DNA of 64,000 nucleotides, taken from contig NC_064434.1 in the NCBI RefSeq assembly GCF_023343835.1, positions 22,859,505-22,923,504 of the forward strand, in the 5' to 3' direction. The notes under the pieces are model-generated. The model was not told where the DNA came from. It worked only from the letters and a program-made list of their open reading frames with translations, and made no database searches. This document shows, one piece after another, positions 22,826 to 35,882 of this stretch. The first letter of the stretch is position 1; every line of letters begins with the position of its first letter. Both the position numbers and the translations under genes were made by a program. The stretch is from Lagopus muta (lineage: Eukaryota > Chordata > Aves > Galliformes > Phasianidae).

Positions 22826-23358
22826 GGTTGCTCCAAAATGAATGCCTCTTATGTATTTCCATGGAAATGACAACAGGTACAAAGAGCACAATAATGCTAT
22901 GTGATAGAGCAAATTCTCAGCTTACACAATGCTCTTTTTCAACACAGTTGCTACCATTAGATGTGCATTTACATCATCCATTAACAAGAGTGTGCATTCT
23001 GTGCTTGTTCACGATCTGCACGAGTGGAGGTGACCCATTGTTGCCTCTACTGAAATGTGCCACCCACTGCCTCACAGTGCTCACATCCTCACTTTGGTCT
23101 CCATAAATGTTCAGCAAGTGTCAATGAATGTCAATGGGTGCGATTTTTTTTCTGCATGGAGGAAAATTCATTTCCATACCTTTGTTTCATATGCTTGTCA
23201 GACACCAGTTCGCCAAACTGCCCCTCTGCTGCCATCTGTCACACAGCAACAGAATATAATGGGATATGTTCAGCCTCTATTGCCATACCACCACCATCTG
23301 CCTCTGATGTCACGAGGCCAACATCATAAAATAGGAGGCATTACTTTCAGAACAGCCC
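22826..23358 (-). mobile_element. Galluhop-like mariner DNA transposon, internally deleted
   Basis: The left end (GGTTGCTCCAAAATGAATGC) and right end (TAGGAGGCATTACTTTCAGA to AACAGCCC) form imperfect terminal inverted repeats of about 29 bp. The element is flanked by TA dinucleotides at 22824-22825 and 23359-23360, the usual mariner target duplication. It is about 530 bp, much shorter than an autonomous mariner of about 1.2-1.3 kb. The minus strand at about 23050-23250 matches the N-terminal DNA-binding part of the transposase but has frameshifts. It is a dead copy, described here as it stands. Confidence 0.75.
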
Positions 23359-24259
23359 TAGTAGATTCTCTTTGTGCATTGTTGCACTGAAAGGAATGAG
23401 AGATCAGAGCTGGAATATTGATGTGAAAACCCCTGGGGGAGGAGTTCTGACTGTCTCAAATAAGTGTTGACTAGTGTAACGGGACTGCAGTATCTGTCTT
23501 CCATGTCTGTAAATATATTTCTGAGTGGAAATGTTCAGGATTCAAGCCTGGCTGAACAGTCAGTATACCACATGTCATTCATGAGTCTGACTCTGGTCAT
23601 CATACAGTTGCTAATCAGTCAGTGGCAGAAGTTTAAATCAAGTGGAGGCTTGTATTGCACGTAGTAAATACTTCTTGCCTCTCTCTTCCAGCAGTCTAGC
23701 TGCTTTTCTCCATGCCATGAGCAAGCTCTGTTTGTTTCTGGCAAATGAAATAAGTAATGGGAGAAAACTACGTTTGCAAAAGGAAAGCCCTGCTCTTGTG
23801 GAAAATACCACAAATGAAGGAGATGTCTTAAACTGTCCATTTCATGGATAAAACCCACGTTCTACTTCCTGCCAATGTTTCATAGCATTCAGAATTATTT
23901 TCCGTCTTGTTAGTGGTTGAGCCCAAGAAGAAAACATCAGCCTGACTGCTTTTCTGTTTATAAAAGGGTGTATGATCTGGTGCTTCCTACCTTAGGGTAG
24001 GAGGAGAAAACAGCAAAATTCTGAGGTGAAGTGGTCTTTCTTATGAGACTGCCCTCAGAGGAAATGTGAAACTCCAGGAGCTGAGCAGGGACCACAGATG
24101 TGCATATTCTAGGTTAAATCCTGTCCCAGAGCTGGGAAAGGGCTTAGGATTTGGCATAACCAACGTGGTCCTAGATAAGAAAAACTGAAAACAGAGCTCA
24201 GAACTGCCAGGATTCTGAAGTGAAATACAGCATAAGGCTATCATAGTTGTCCAGAAATA

Positions 24260-24876
24260 AATCACAGAAACACAGAATTGTAGGGGTTGGAAGGGACCTC
24301 CAGAGATCATCGAGTCCAACCCCCCTGCCAAAGCAGGTTCCCTACACCAGGTCACACAGGTAGGCATCCAGGCAGGTCTTGAACGTCTCCAGAGAAGGAG
24401 ACTCCACCACCTCCCTGGGCAGCCTGTTCCAGTGCTCCGTCACCTCACTGTAAAGAAGTTCTTGCGCATGTTTGTGCGGAACTTCCTATGCTGCAGTTTC
24501 TGGCCATTTCCCCTTGTCCTGTCTCCACTCACCCCTTAAAGAGTCCGGCCTCGCCATTCTGCCCCCCACACCTTAGATATTTATAGACCTGGATCAGGTC
24601 CCCTCTCAGTCTCCTTTTCTCAAGGCTGAACAGACCCAGTTCACTCAGCCTTTCTTCATAGGAGAGATGCTCCAGGCCCTTCACCATCTTTGTGGCCCTC
24701 CGCTGGACCCTTTCCAAGAGATCCCTGTCTTTTTTGTACTGGGGAGCCCAGAACTGGACGCAGTACTCCAGATGAGGTCTTACCAGGGCAGAGTAGAGGG
24801 GGAGGATCACCTCCTTTGACCTGCTGGCCACGCTCTTTTTAATGCACCCCAGTAAGCCATTGGCCTTTTTGGCCAA
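24260..24876 (-). mobile_element. CR1 LINE, relatively young 3' segment
   Basis: Begins AATCACAGAAACACAGAATTG and GTAGGGGTTGGAAGGGACCT, then about 600 bp of CR1 body. The minus strand holds an open frame of 115 codons (24529-24876) with the reverse-transcriptase C-terminal CR1 pattern: [33 protein letters not shown] and [20 protein letters not shown]. The intact frame suggests a younger copy than its neighbours. It is 5'-truncated and non-autonomous. Confidence 0.93.
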
Positions 24877-24924
24877 AAAAAAATCATTCCAGTGTTCAAG
24901 CGATCAATGCTGTGTTTGTGTTTT

Positions 24925-24925
<1 letters not shown>

Positions 24926-24963
<38 letters not shown>
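24926..24963. repeat. Poly(T) run of about 38
   Basis: A long, almost pure T tract lies between two CR1 segments. CR1 does not end in poly(A), so the tract is not the tail of either neighbour; it may be an independent expansion. Confidence 0.75.
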
Positions 24964-24967
<4 letters not shown>

Positions 24968-25013
24968 GAATAGAAATCTAGTTTTGGCATCCAAATGACT
25001 TTTGGATTCAGTA

Positions 25014-25900
25014 GAATCACAAAATGATTGGAGTTGGAAGAGGCCTTTAAGATCACCTAGTTCCAACCCCTTGCTCTAGGCAGGGGCACCTCCCTCTATA
25101 CCAGGTTGCCCACAGCCCTATCCACCCTGGCCTTCAAAGCTTACAGGGAGGGGGCATCCACAGGCTCTCAGGCTCTCTGGGCAGCTTATTCCAGTGTCTC
25201 ACCACCTTCACATTAAATAATTTATTCCCAATTTGTAGTCTGAATCTACTCTCTTCCAGTTTAAAGCCATTTTCCCTTGTCCTGTTGCTACCTGCCCTTT
25301 TAACAAGTCCCTGCCCAGCTTTCCTGTAAACTCCCTTCAGGTACTGGAAGATTGCTGTAAGGTTCCCATGGAGCCTTCTCTTCTCCAGGTAAAGAGCCCC
25401 AACTTTCAGTCTGTCCTTGTAGGTGAGGTGCTCCAGCCCTCAGGTCCTCTTCATGGTCTTCCTCTGGACTTGATCAAACAGCTCAATGTCCTTCTTGTCT
25501 TGGGGGACTTAGAACTGGATGCAGTACTGTAGGAGCGATCTCATGAGAGTAGAGTAGAGGAGCAGAATTGGTCACATTTCTCTTGATGCAACCTGGGATA
25601 CAGTTGGCCTTCTGGGCTGCAGGCGCCCATTGCTGGCTCACGTTGTTGTGTCTTTCATCAGATGGCACACCAAAATCCTTCTCCTCAAGGCTGCTCTCAA
25701 GTCATTTTCTGCCTGACCTGTTTTTGTGCTTGGGGTTGCCCTGATCCAGGACCTTGCACTTGGCTTTGGTTCACTTCTTGAGGTTGGCATGGGCCTATCT
25801 CTCAAGCTTGTCCAGGTCCCTCTGGATGGCATCCCTTCCTTCTAGCATATCAGCTGCATCACTCAGCCTGATGTTATCTCCAGGCTTGCTGAGGATGAAG
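25014..25900 (-). mobile_element. CR1 LINE, older 3' segment of about 890 bp
   Basis: Starts AGAATCACAAAATGATTGGA and runs through the usual CR1 3' blocks. It reaches further 5' into ORF2, including the pieces read on the plus strand as CCAGGTCCCTCTGGATGGC and CAGCTGCATCACTCAGCC. No long open frame remains, so it is older than the copy at 24260. Confidence 0.88.
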
Positions 25901-25958
25901 AAAATATTCAGGTCAGAATAGTGGAGAACAGTCTCTATGGGGTGTTCAGTTATTTCCT

Positions 25959-25985
25959 CCCCCCCCCCCCCCCCTTTTTTTTTTT
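25959..25985. repeat. C16-T11 homopolymer block
   Basis: About 16 C bases are followed directly by about 11 T bases, a length-unstable run that is difficult to sequence. Confidence 0.75.
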
Positions 25986-27300
25986 CCCTCCAAGACTTTA
26001 AAATCATCTTTGTAGACTAAACTTTAGATGGTGCGTTTGCTGTGAGCAGTGGTGGGGCCTATGGACGTGTGCCACATTGTGTTTGTGAACTCTGTTTACA
26101 GATAAAATTGCCTCCTCTTGTCCCTGACGACAAGACTAGAAAAAGTGGTAGCTCAGGAAAGGGCTGCACAGCTCTGGAAGTTTTTACATACCTGTTGTTC
26201 TGCAGAGATGCAAGTAGGAGAGAAAGTTCTTTGCCTCTTCTCCAGTCCCTATCTCTTAATTGTTTGCAAGGTGGTGGAGCCTGCATGAGAGGAGATGCTG
26301 CTTGCTGAAGCCTGCAGAAGCAGGAATATGAGCTGTTTGGGCAGAAAAGGAGGAGCATGCTGCTGCCTGCCTCTGGGAGAAGGAAGCAGTCTCTTCTGCA
26401 GAAGGCAAGAAAGCTGCTGAGACATGGCAGGGGAGATGATCTCTCTCCTTGAAATGCTGACCTCTGAGGGGAAGAAGCTGAAGCCTTGTCCTCCTGCTAC
26501 CCTGCTCCTTACAGTTTCAAAGTTTCTTTTTCCTGATGAGGCACTTTCCCTTCTTGCAGTTCTTTACAACACACAGTACATTCTCTGCTTTTCTCTCCCA
26601 CAGAAGTGCTCTAGACAACTCTCTGCAGAGCACATCTCCCATAGTTACCTGTGTTGCTGTGCTTTTCAGTGCTTTCAGACCCTTCAGGCTGGAAGTTAGA
26701 CAATTAGTCTGTCTGAAACTTAGATAAACGCTAAAGTGGTGCATTAAAGTGTGACTTCTCAGAGCATTAGTATTGTGCGGGATTGGGGCTGACAGCTGAA
26801 TTCTGGCTTTCGGCATTCAGGAAATCAAGGGGAGAATGAAATGCTGCATAGTTCCAGGGGCTTGAGCACAAAGCAGCTTCTGCAGGTTTCCAGAAAGCCT
26901 CAGCTTGCTTGTGCTGCTGAGAGGTGAACAGTGCTGACCTCAAGCAGAGTTGCACATCCTTCTGGTTAAAATCCTTGGTGCTGCTCTGAAACCGCAAGGT
27001 GAATGCAAGGTGAGCAGTGACCTCCTCACGCCAAGGAGCTGGGAACCCTGTGCCATGAGGTTTTGTTGTTTTCTAGGTGTTCATTGCCCGGGTAATCAAG
27101 TGGGCAGTGTTTCAAATTCTTGTCTTTATTAGGGTATGTGGTATCATTAGGAGGCTGGCAGCCATACTGAACTTGTTGTCATAGTGCAAAATGATCTCAT
27201 GCTTTAAGGGGGAGAGGAATACATAAGGAGATAAGGCGTGCCTTGCCTCTCAGACTTCCCCATCCACTGTTTGGCCTAGTGAACTGGGGTGATGTGCATA
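25986..27300. other. Spacer without recognised genes
   Basis: Mixed-composition sequence with several short overlapping frames on both strands but no recognised domain, splice pattern or repeat. No feature is called here. Confidence 0.5.
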
Positions 27301-27302
27301 GA

Positions 27303-27470
27303 TCATTCAAAGTAATGCCTCCTACTTATGTCCATGGAAAGTTCAATAGATCCAAAGAGCACAGTCACACTGATAGAGCAAATTCTCAATTACAAAATGC
27401 TATTTCTCAATGTAGTCACCACTGAAAACGCACAGCTAACAGCAGTGATGAACAGCAGCGTGAGCCCTGC
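27303..27470 (-). mobile_element. Second Galluhop-like mariner fragment
   Basis: TTCAAAGTAATGCCTCCTAC, then TATGTCCATGGAAAGTTC and GAGCAAATTCTCAATTAC, repeat the left-end sequence of the copy at 22826 in the same orientation. The fragment decays after about 170 bp and has no matching right end. Confidence 0.7.
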
Positions 27471-29737
27471 CTGAATAGCGAAAAGCACATCTCTTTGGCC
27501 TGCCTAACAGGAGAGGCTTAGGGAAGAGCTTCCTCAACAAAAGCTCAGACTGGCTCTACTGTTGAGTTATTTAATCATTCAGTGTTATCAAAACTTTCAG
27601 TGCTATAATGACAGTGTGTCTTGATTATAATCTGTATTTACAGTTTTGTGGAAGAACTCATGCATCATGTGTTAAGCATTTGTCTCAGTTGTTTGAGTAA
27701 GACTGAGCTATATTTTGCATTTAAGTAAACATTGAAAACAGTGTAATCTTCTCCAAATTATGGCATTTATAGCACAGAGAGAGTTTTGTGAGAAAAAATC
27801 AAGTATGTGACAGACTGTGTTTTTGGTGCTGCAGTGACTGGCACAGTGTTTAGCATTCCTCATGGTTCCTGGTAGTTGTTACAACCCACTGAGATGCTGA
27901 GTTTGCATGGGACAGGGCAACCATTTGCCCTACTGAAGTTCTCCTGGCTCTGAACAGGAAGCTTCATTCTTTATCCATCATCTATTCATCTGCTAAATTA
28001 AATTTAATTAAAAAAAAAAAAAATCCTTTATTCCAGGAAAGAATTGCTCTAATTCTCAGAGTGGTAGTTTCCAGCTGACCTGCCCAAAGGAGAGTGGAGG
28101 CTTTTGTTTGGGGGCTGATCCTGCTCACAGATGCCCTGCTGCCCCTTGCCCTCCATATTGGGCTGATTTGTCCCTCCTACTGCCTCAGGTATTGTTGCTC
28201 ACCTGACCTTAGAGGTTGTTTAGCTTTTTTGAAGGCTGCACTCCGATTTCCAGGCAGCAAGCATTAATGCCAGCAGGAGGATGACCACATCACCATGTGA
28301 GTATGGTCCTGAGGAGAGTTCAGAGGTGGTTGGGGCCTTGTAGGCACCTCTATAACTTCATGAATCCTATCTACTGCCTCTCGTTGTCCTTTCTGGGACA
28401 GCAGGGCTTGTATTGTCTCCTTCTTGAGTATTTCAGCAGATCTGGGCTCCTGCTTCCTCCTGAAGCTCAGCACAGTTTGAATCTGCAGCTCCCTCCAGCA
28501 ATTACAAAAATGATGGTCTGGATCATTTCCTCACAACAACTGCCTAATGAGCAGGCTGATATGCAGCTTGCAAGTTTTTCCTCAAGATGGATGCCAAACC
28601 ACAAGTGTGGGCAACTTAAAAATCAGAGCAACATCAGGCTAATCGGAGATTAAAAATAACACTCAGTTTTTCTGGTCTCCCATCCAACATGCTAATGGAG
28701 CTATTAGTGTTGCCAGCTTTCCCCATAACACTAAGATGTTTTACCTCTTTTCTGCTAAAGCCTGCTGTCATTTCCAGCCTCTCTTCAGGAGCTGAAATGG
28801 GAATTAATCCTTGTGGTGCCCTTACCCCTTCCCTTCTTGTTCCACCTAGCTTTGCTGTCTGCCTGCCTGCCTGCCTCTCCCTTGCATTGTAACCCTTCAT
28901 CCTCCAGCTCTGATGCAGTGCAACAACTTAATGCTACAGAAGAAAAACCTTTGTGGGATACCCTGGTGTACATTCCACCTTCCTCATGTTGTGCACACAT
29001 TTTTCTTTCATACCCCTCATTTTCAGGGCGTCCCCTTAGTTCCCACATTGAAACCAATCCCTATTCTGAATCATGAATAATGTTATAAATGTGTTTGCAG
29101 TGGCATTTCCCTTTTGCAGAGTGCTCCTAGAGGCAGCCTCCCAGTTCAGGGACGTAGCTGCCTACTGCATAATGGATCCCAAAATAATCAGGATACTGTT
29201 GATGTGCTCAAAAACAGGGTATGTTTGCTATCTCTGAGTGCTTGCTCATACTTTTTTCAGGCTGCTAAATAAGTTTTCTTCACACTTTGACTGACCAATT
29301 TGACGTTTGGTGTGAAATAGGTGCTTGTGTTCCCGAGCACAGATGCCAAGCTCAAACTCAGGCTTAGAATGTCCAATTTAGTGCTTGAAAATGGGACTTT
29401 TCCTCTGAAGCCTGTATGTGTGGGCTGCAGGGGACCTGGAGCTGTGGGTGAGGCATGAGGATTGAGCATTGCCCCTACCCCACCTTGCGACTCTGGTGCC
29501 TTACAGTTTTTTAGATAGGCTGCTTTTTTTAGGTTGTCCTCTGTGCTGTTTTATCTAGTGGGGACAAAGAGCTTCAGAGCAGCACCAGCCGTGCTGATGG
29601 CACAAGGCTGGTCACAGACAGCTGTATGGAGGCCTGGTGATCTCTCCCAGGAGGCTTGGTGGCCTATTGGTGGACTATTCTTCTTCAGGCACACAGCAGC
29701 ACCCGTGAGCAGAGGTCCGACCTCACTTCAGTTGAGC
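27471..29737. other. Spacer without recognised genes
   Basis: No gene or large repeat is recognised. It contains an A run near 28008-28022 and a short TGCC tandem repeat at about 28860-28876. Open frames near 28634-29076 on both strands overlap in a low-complexity C/T-rich part and look like shadows. Confidence 0.5.
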
Positions 29738-29829
29738 ATCATAGAATCATAGAATGGCTTGGGTTGGAAGGGACCCCAAGAATCATTAATTTCCAACCGC
29801 TCTGCCACAGGAAGGACCACCAACCTCCT
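29738..29829 (-). mobile_element. Short CR1 3' fragment
   Basis: ATCATAGAATCATAGAATGG and CTTGGGTTGGAAGGGACC are the canonical complemented CR1 3' end, including two tandem copies of the terminal 8-bp unit, followed by only about 60 bp of body. Confidence 0.9.
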
Positions 29830-32800
29830 GAAATCATGCTCACGTTCCTCAAATGCCACATTTGGCACCCTGCAATTTGCAGGAAATGTCACATTTCCTT
29901 AGGGGCAAGGCAGCATTTCCTGGGGCATCTGATGGTGTACTGCCACTTTCCGCTTAGGAGAATGTAAGCACAGGAGGCTGAAGGAGAGTGACACTGCTTG
30001 CCAGACATGCCACCATGCATTTGTGTTCAGACTGTGAGGCTTGTGCTTCTCTTTGCAGGAAGCCCCACTGGCTCTCTGTTTTTCCTCTTTACCTGTCTGA
30101 AAGGCAAATAGTATTGGAACATCCCCCGCTTGTGTGAGACAATGCTTCTGGCAAAGTGGGATTCAGGAAGTCAGAGAAAGCTGATGCTGGCAGGCCATGG
30201 GGGTGGTTGTGCTCACTTTATGGAGACATCGGTAGGAGTTACCCACAAAAAACTCCCAGATGTTGAAGAGCAAATGTGAGTGGAGAGGTTGACTCCTAAG
30301 CACTGCTGTGGGCGGATGGGGGATGTGCAGGCCTGGATCGCAAGCTGTACCACTTTTTTCTCTGCTAATATTTAACTTTTGCAATTTATTCTATAGCATA
30401 TATACTGGAACTTGAGACATACAGGAACAATAACAGCCACTTAGACTGTCAGATAAATTGTTTTGCAGTATTCATGGTCTGTGGAGTCCAATAGCTGTAC
30501 AAAAAATCCACTATCACCAAACTGGAAAAACAAACCTCTGTGATACACACCTATTATTTTTCAATGTATAATGATAGCTGTAGTCAGACTTCAAAATTGC
30601 AAGCACTCTGGTCAAAGCTAGATAAATCTCTTCAAAACACAGCAGACATTGCCTTGCTATTTTCAGACCCCAGCAAGAACCAGCCAGCAATTCTCTGCCA
30701 TATATTTTTTTCTGATTACAGACAGCAGGTTTCCATCCAGATCATGGGCTCAGGGTGATAAGGAGAAAATGACAATGTTGTAGCATCCGGTTTGTTGAAA
30801 ATTGATGATATGGATGTGTACATTTTTTAATTTGTGGAAGATGAAGCATGGATGCTGTGTAACTTTTTGAAGGCCTTTGACTGAAAAGAACATTTTCAAT
30901 GTCTTACAGAGCAGAGGGAAGAGAAGTATTTTGGTACAGGCGTGAGTTTGATGTTAGTGACAACAATGTCTATGCAAGTTTTGTACCATTGGAAATATTG
31001 AAATACGTATTTGCTGTTGTTTTGTTACTTACAGTTCTTAAACAACTTTTTTTTTTTTTCACTTGAAAGAGAGAGAAGAGGAATGTTTTTGCCTTTATGC
31101 CTCACAGCTGAAAGCAGACATCTGAACCCAAATGAAACGCGTGAGAAGGAACTAATGCGGTTGTTTTGTCACTTTCAGTCTGTGTACAGTAGGGTTTCAG
31201 TCTTTGATGGACTGGTGAGAGGAGTGGAAGGATGAATTGCTTGTCACCATGTAATCTGTCAATGTATAACTTGTCAACATATAATCTGAGTCAGCCTCCG
31301 GAGAAATAAGTACATGCTTTGCGGTTGCATTCATAATGAACTCAGTGAAACGCAGATACCTTGTACTAAGCCAGAACAATTTAGCCGCAAAATTAAGCTA
31401 ATTGAAAAGATGTCTCTAATTTTGGGATGAAGATCTTGCAAGCAGGTAGGGGCTTTGTGTCAAAAACTCATCACGGTGCCACTGTAGGAAGTATAGAGCC
31501 TTGAAGCTCCGCTATTGACGATATTCACTCGCTTTGACAAATCCCCTGCATTGCAGCACAGGTTGCAACATCTCTCAGAGCTCCAAACTACTTTTCCACA
31601 CCTGTCCCTGCCTGCTGTCTGTAATTTAGCTGCTCTCATGAGCTGCTTTATGAAGCTTATGTAATTAAAGTTACATCTGCGGAGGAACAAAGAGAAAAGA
31701 CGGGCAATGCAGTCTAACTCGGAACCTTGACTTGACTTTGCCTAGTGCATAGTTTTAAGCATCTGCTTAAAAAATCATTGACTTTACCAATAAGTAAAAT
31801 CAGATAAGTATCCGTGTATGTTACTGATGGTCCAGAAAAGCTGTGACATACTAGAGTGACAAAGAGCCCAACAGTAGTGGAGAATAAAATAACCTGAATT
31901 TCTCACTCCTGCTCTTCAATTTCACATTGCAAAGTGAAAGATGGCAGGAGCTTGTATGCTGTTAGCCAAAAGGCACGGCTGCCCCAGATAGCGCTATAAT
32001 ACAGGAACTTTTTACTTAAGAGTGCAGAAATCCATGATGGGATTTTTTTCCTGCTCTTCCTGCTTCCAGTGAGAGAAGAGAAGTATGCTGTAATCCTGGA
32101 AAAAGAGTCAGTCTTGAAAACTACAACTCTCCACTAAATACAGTAATGGGAGCGCTCACCATGCTCTCTGCTTGTTGTTTTTTCCCCTGAGCTCTAAATA
32201 TAGTTCCCAAATGTGAAAGCTGTAAATTCTTACAGTCTCATAGCAGTGTGAGCTCATCACAACTGGCATTGCCAGAGCTTCTCTCCTCTCTTGCCTTATG
32301 TTCCTGAACCCTTCATTGCACCAAGTTGAGTTTTTTCCCGATTTAGCAGCGAGACACATTCGTAAAAATAGGCTCCCAAATTGCTGAGCAAACATTTCCA
32401 GCTCCTTTCTGGAATAAGATCTAGTGCTCTTGTAAGTAGAGGTGCATTGGTTCAAAAAACAATGTCAATAATAATTGAGAAAAGATAAATCTTTCTTTCT
32501 GTATTTCTCATACCGATTTGGATTATTTCTCTGCTGCAGCCAATGCATAGGAAAGTCAGGGTAAGAGGAGATGAAGGAGAAGAGTGTTTTCTCAGCAGCT
32601 GAAAGGTTTAGGCTGAAGATTGGCTTGGGATGGACAGGTGACTTGAAACCTTCTGGGAGCTGCTCTGTCTGCACTTGACTGCCAGGGAGCAGTGCTGGGT
32701 TGGGTACTTTGGAGCTGCACTCTCTGTTTGCTAACCACGAGCACTGGGTTCAGTTTCTGGTGCAGAGATTTAATGAAAGTGAAAAAGAGGAGATAGAGAT

Positions 32801-32972
32801 TACACAGGTCCCTGTTCTCTGACTGTTCCATGCATGCCATGCTGGAAGTTACTAATGGAAGGTCTGGAGCTTATTCCCTTGCTTTCAGTGCTCTGCTGGT
32901 GCAAAGCTATGGTGGATGTATGAAGAGCTACCTGACAAACCTTCAAGGGATTGCTCTGAAACAGGTAAGTAA
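29830..32972. other. Spacer without recognised genes
   Basis: About 3 kb with no gene or clear transposon. A two-copy imperfect duplication of roughly 30 bp occurs near 31240-31290 (CTTGTCACCATGTAATCTG and CTTGTCAACATATAATCTG). Confidence 0.5.
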
Positions 32973-33240
32973 AGAATCACAGAATCATTAAGATTAGAAA
33001 AGGCCACTAAGATCAGCTAGTCTAACTGCCAACCCATCCCCACCATGCCCACTAGCCATGTCCCTCAGTGCCACATCTGCACATTTCTTGAACACCTCCA
33101 TGGATGGTGACTCCACCACTTCCCCAGGCAGCCTGTTTCAGTGCCTTCGTGCCCTTGCTGAGAATATTTTTTTCCTAATATCCAACTTGAACCTCCTCTG
33201 GTGCAACTTGAGGCCATTACTTCTCATCCTAAGAGACATT
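32973..33240 (-). mobile_element. CR1 LINE 3' fragment
   Basis: AGAATCACAGAATCATTAAG start, then 'ctccatggatggtgactccaccac', 'ccccaggcagcctgtttcagtgcc' and the 'cctaatatccaac' block, all standard CR1 3' sequence in reverse. About 270 bp. Confidence 0.9.
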
Positions 33241-35762
33241 AATTCAAAGCAACTTTTGAATAAGGTGAGGGTTTCTTGTTTCATCATTCCGCAAGATGTC
33301 TGGCTTTAGGTGAGATGTTAGTTCTTGTTGTGATACTGGACAGCCAGTCCCCAGGGAAAATCAAAGCCTGTAAATGTACAAAAGTGGCCCATTTCCTCCA
33401 GAAGAGATTCTGATTTTTATGTATTTTCATTTTATTTCTACTGTGGTTTCTACAAGGTGCAATTTTTGCATCCTAGAATGTTGTTTTAAATTATCTCTTG
33501 CAATTAATTGCTATCAGTACTACAGTAACAAGAGCTAGGAGTTAATATTCCAACTGGGGCATTTAAGGTTAAACTTCTGATGGTATGGTGCAGGTTGCTT
33601 GCTGTACTGATTGGTTCCAAAGGGACTGGTTGGAAACAAAGGGCATTTAAAACTCACAGCCATGTTTACCATCTACAGCTAAATAAGATATCTAGAGGCT
33701 AACCTAGAAATGTGATGGGGTTTGTTAATTTTTATTTGTTTTACGATGCAAATAAAATAGTGAGCCCATCATCACAGGGAAGCAGAGAGAAGAAGATGAA
33801 GCAATATTCTTGGCTACGCATTACTGGGTAAAACTTACTGAGGCTGCCCCCAGTTTGTTGCAGCTGTGAGCCCTTGATTATATGGAATTTATCCCAGTGT
33901 GGAAAGCTTATCTAAAAGCCTTTATTCCACGCACGACCTATTTTAGGCCTCTGTGAAGTGCAGAAGTTTGACATAACGGGTCAGGTGTTTCTGCTACAAA
34001 CACAAATCCTTCGTGAAAATCGCTGCTGCAACGTTTAGCCACTGGATGTCCTCGTTTTCAAAGGTCTGCAAAGGTTGATCAGCCGGAAAGAAACATGTTG
34101 ACGTTTGCAGAGTGTTGCATAAAGATGTTCTATGTGTGCTGTGTACTGCCAAACTCCAAGCTTGCCACCCATAAAGCAAGAGAATCAGCAACAGAATTGG
34201 TTTCACTTTTTAGGGCTATTAAACTCCTACAGCATTCAGAACGTGTAGTTTGTTCCATCTTTCTTGTTGACTGAACTATTTATCTCTGTAAAAGCTTGCA
34301 TTGCTGCACTGTTGCATACTTAAAGCACAGAGTAGCTCACTACATTTCTTCCTCCTTGCAATGCTATGTTTACTAGACTTGGTTACTGTTTTTGCTGCGG
34401 ATTCTGACCGGAGCTTGATCTTTCCAAATTCATATTCTTTTTGAAGGCTGTACCCCTCTGACCACAGGGGCTGGCTCTGCTGACAACAGCATCAGCAGCA
34501 GTGTGAGCCCAAGGACATTACCAGCAACATAGCATACAGGTAATGACTTGCTCCTGCTGCCCTTGCCCTAAAAGCTGGCCCTCCCTTTTGCTCAGAAGAA
34601 AGCTTCCTTACTCCTGCAGCAAGTGAACAATCACCGCTCACCTTCCCTTTGCTGCAGGCTCCCATGCTTGAGCATCCCCTGCAGCTAGGCCTGTTTCTTG
34701 TAGGTCTGTTGGTATCATCCTCCTTGCCAAACATTCCTATCTTTTGATTATTACTTGATATGGTTTGTCAAACGCTTTCCAACAGCTTATAAAAATCAGA
34801 GCTAGGGGGAAGGCTGGCAACAGGATATCTGTAAGTACATGAGAATTTCATGTTTGTTCATGAAACGTGAACGTGTTCATGAAAAACTACCTTGTTGGGT
34901 TTTTTTTTTCAGTCTAAAGTTTCAAGAAAAAAAATCTACTTAGCTTTTTCAGCCTTTTATTTAATTTAAGCTTCTGTTAAACCACCTCATCCTTCCAACA
35001 ATGGAAAGCCTGTGCAATGTAAACACGTTTGAAATCATGACAGCGAGTTTTGCCAGAGGACAAACTCGGTAGAAAAATTAAGGCTGGACATCTTTCCCTT
35101 ATAAAGGATTCGTCTGTTATAAACAGACATATTTATGCTATTCGCATTCGCTTCATGTACCAGCATGGTTGTTCCATTCTTCCTGCTGGTGCATGAGGCA
35201 TCTCTCCAATAAAGATCAATCTCCCATAGCTGCTGAAGTCTTTTAAGGTGACTGGCCAAGCGTGCCTTTATTTTTCTACTTTGTAATGTCCTTCAGGTGG
35301 CATGGCATCTGATGAGTGCTTCAGAAAGAGGCTGATATGTTATCTTTCCAAACACAGCTCTCCAAGACCGGTGGATCTTTGTGGAGACTCATTCTCACAG
35401 GTCAGAAGAGGAGCCATGCCCAGAGCTTCCCATGTGGATAGAGACCTGAGAGGCACCAAAAGACTCTGAATCTGGATATTTGTTCCACTCAATAACCATG
35501 CTGGTTTCCAGGTTCTAAACCAAACCTAATATTCAGATAAGCAGAGAGGGAGATTTGGAATGCTAGAAAATAGCTAGGACAGAAGGAAAACACCCGTGGC
35601 AGGTACAGGTGATGTGGTGCTTCACCACAATGTCATTGTCTTAGCTCCAAGTACACCCTGCTGCTTCTCTAACAGGGAAACTAGCAGAGCGTGGTAGGAA
35701 CATACTGCCTTGTGCACACTGAGTGAAGGAGAGCAGCTTCAGAAGAGGCTATGTGAGGAAAG
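33241..35762. other. Spacer without recognised genes
   Basis: No recognised exon or transposon. The composition is AT-rich to mixed and open frames are short. Confidence 0.5.
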
Positions 35763-35882
35763 AGTCACAAAATCACCAATTGACGAAGGCTGGCAGGGAC
35801 TTTTTGGGTCCATCTGACCCCTCTTCAAACAGGGACACCCAAAGCAGAGTGCCAAGGGCAGCATCCAGTTGCCATCCTGTTG
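35763..35882 (-). mobile_element. Older CR1 3' fragment
   Basis: AGTCACAAAATCACCAATTG then AGGCTGGCAGGGACTTTTTG and AACAGGGACACCCAAAGCAG match the CR1 subfamily whose 3' part reads 'aaggttggcagggacctctgg' on the complement. Diverged, about 120 bp. Confidence 0.8.

Noticed and set aside
22741-23390. Three plus-strand frames of 90-121 codons
   Set aside because: They are antisense shadows across the mariner element; its remnant transposase is on the minus strand.
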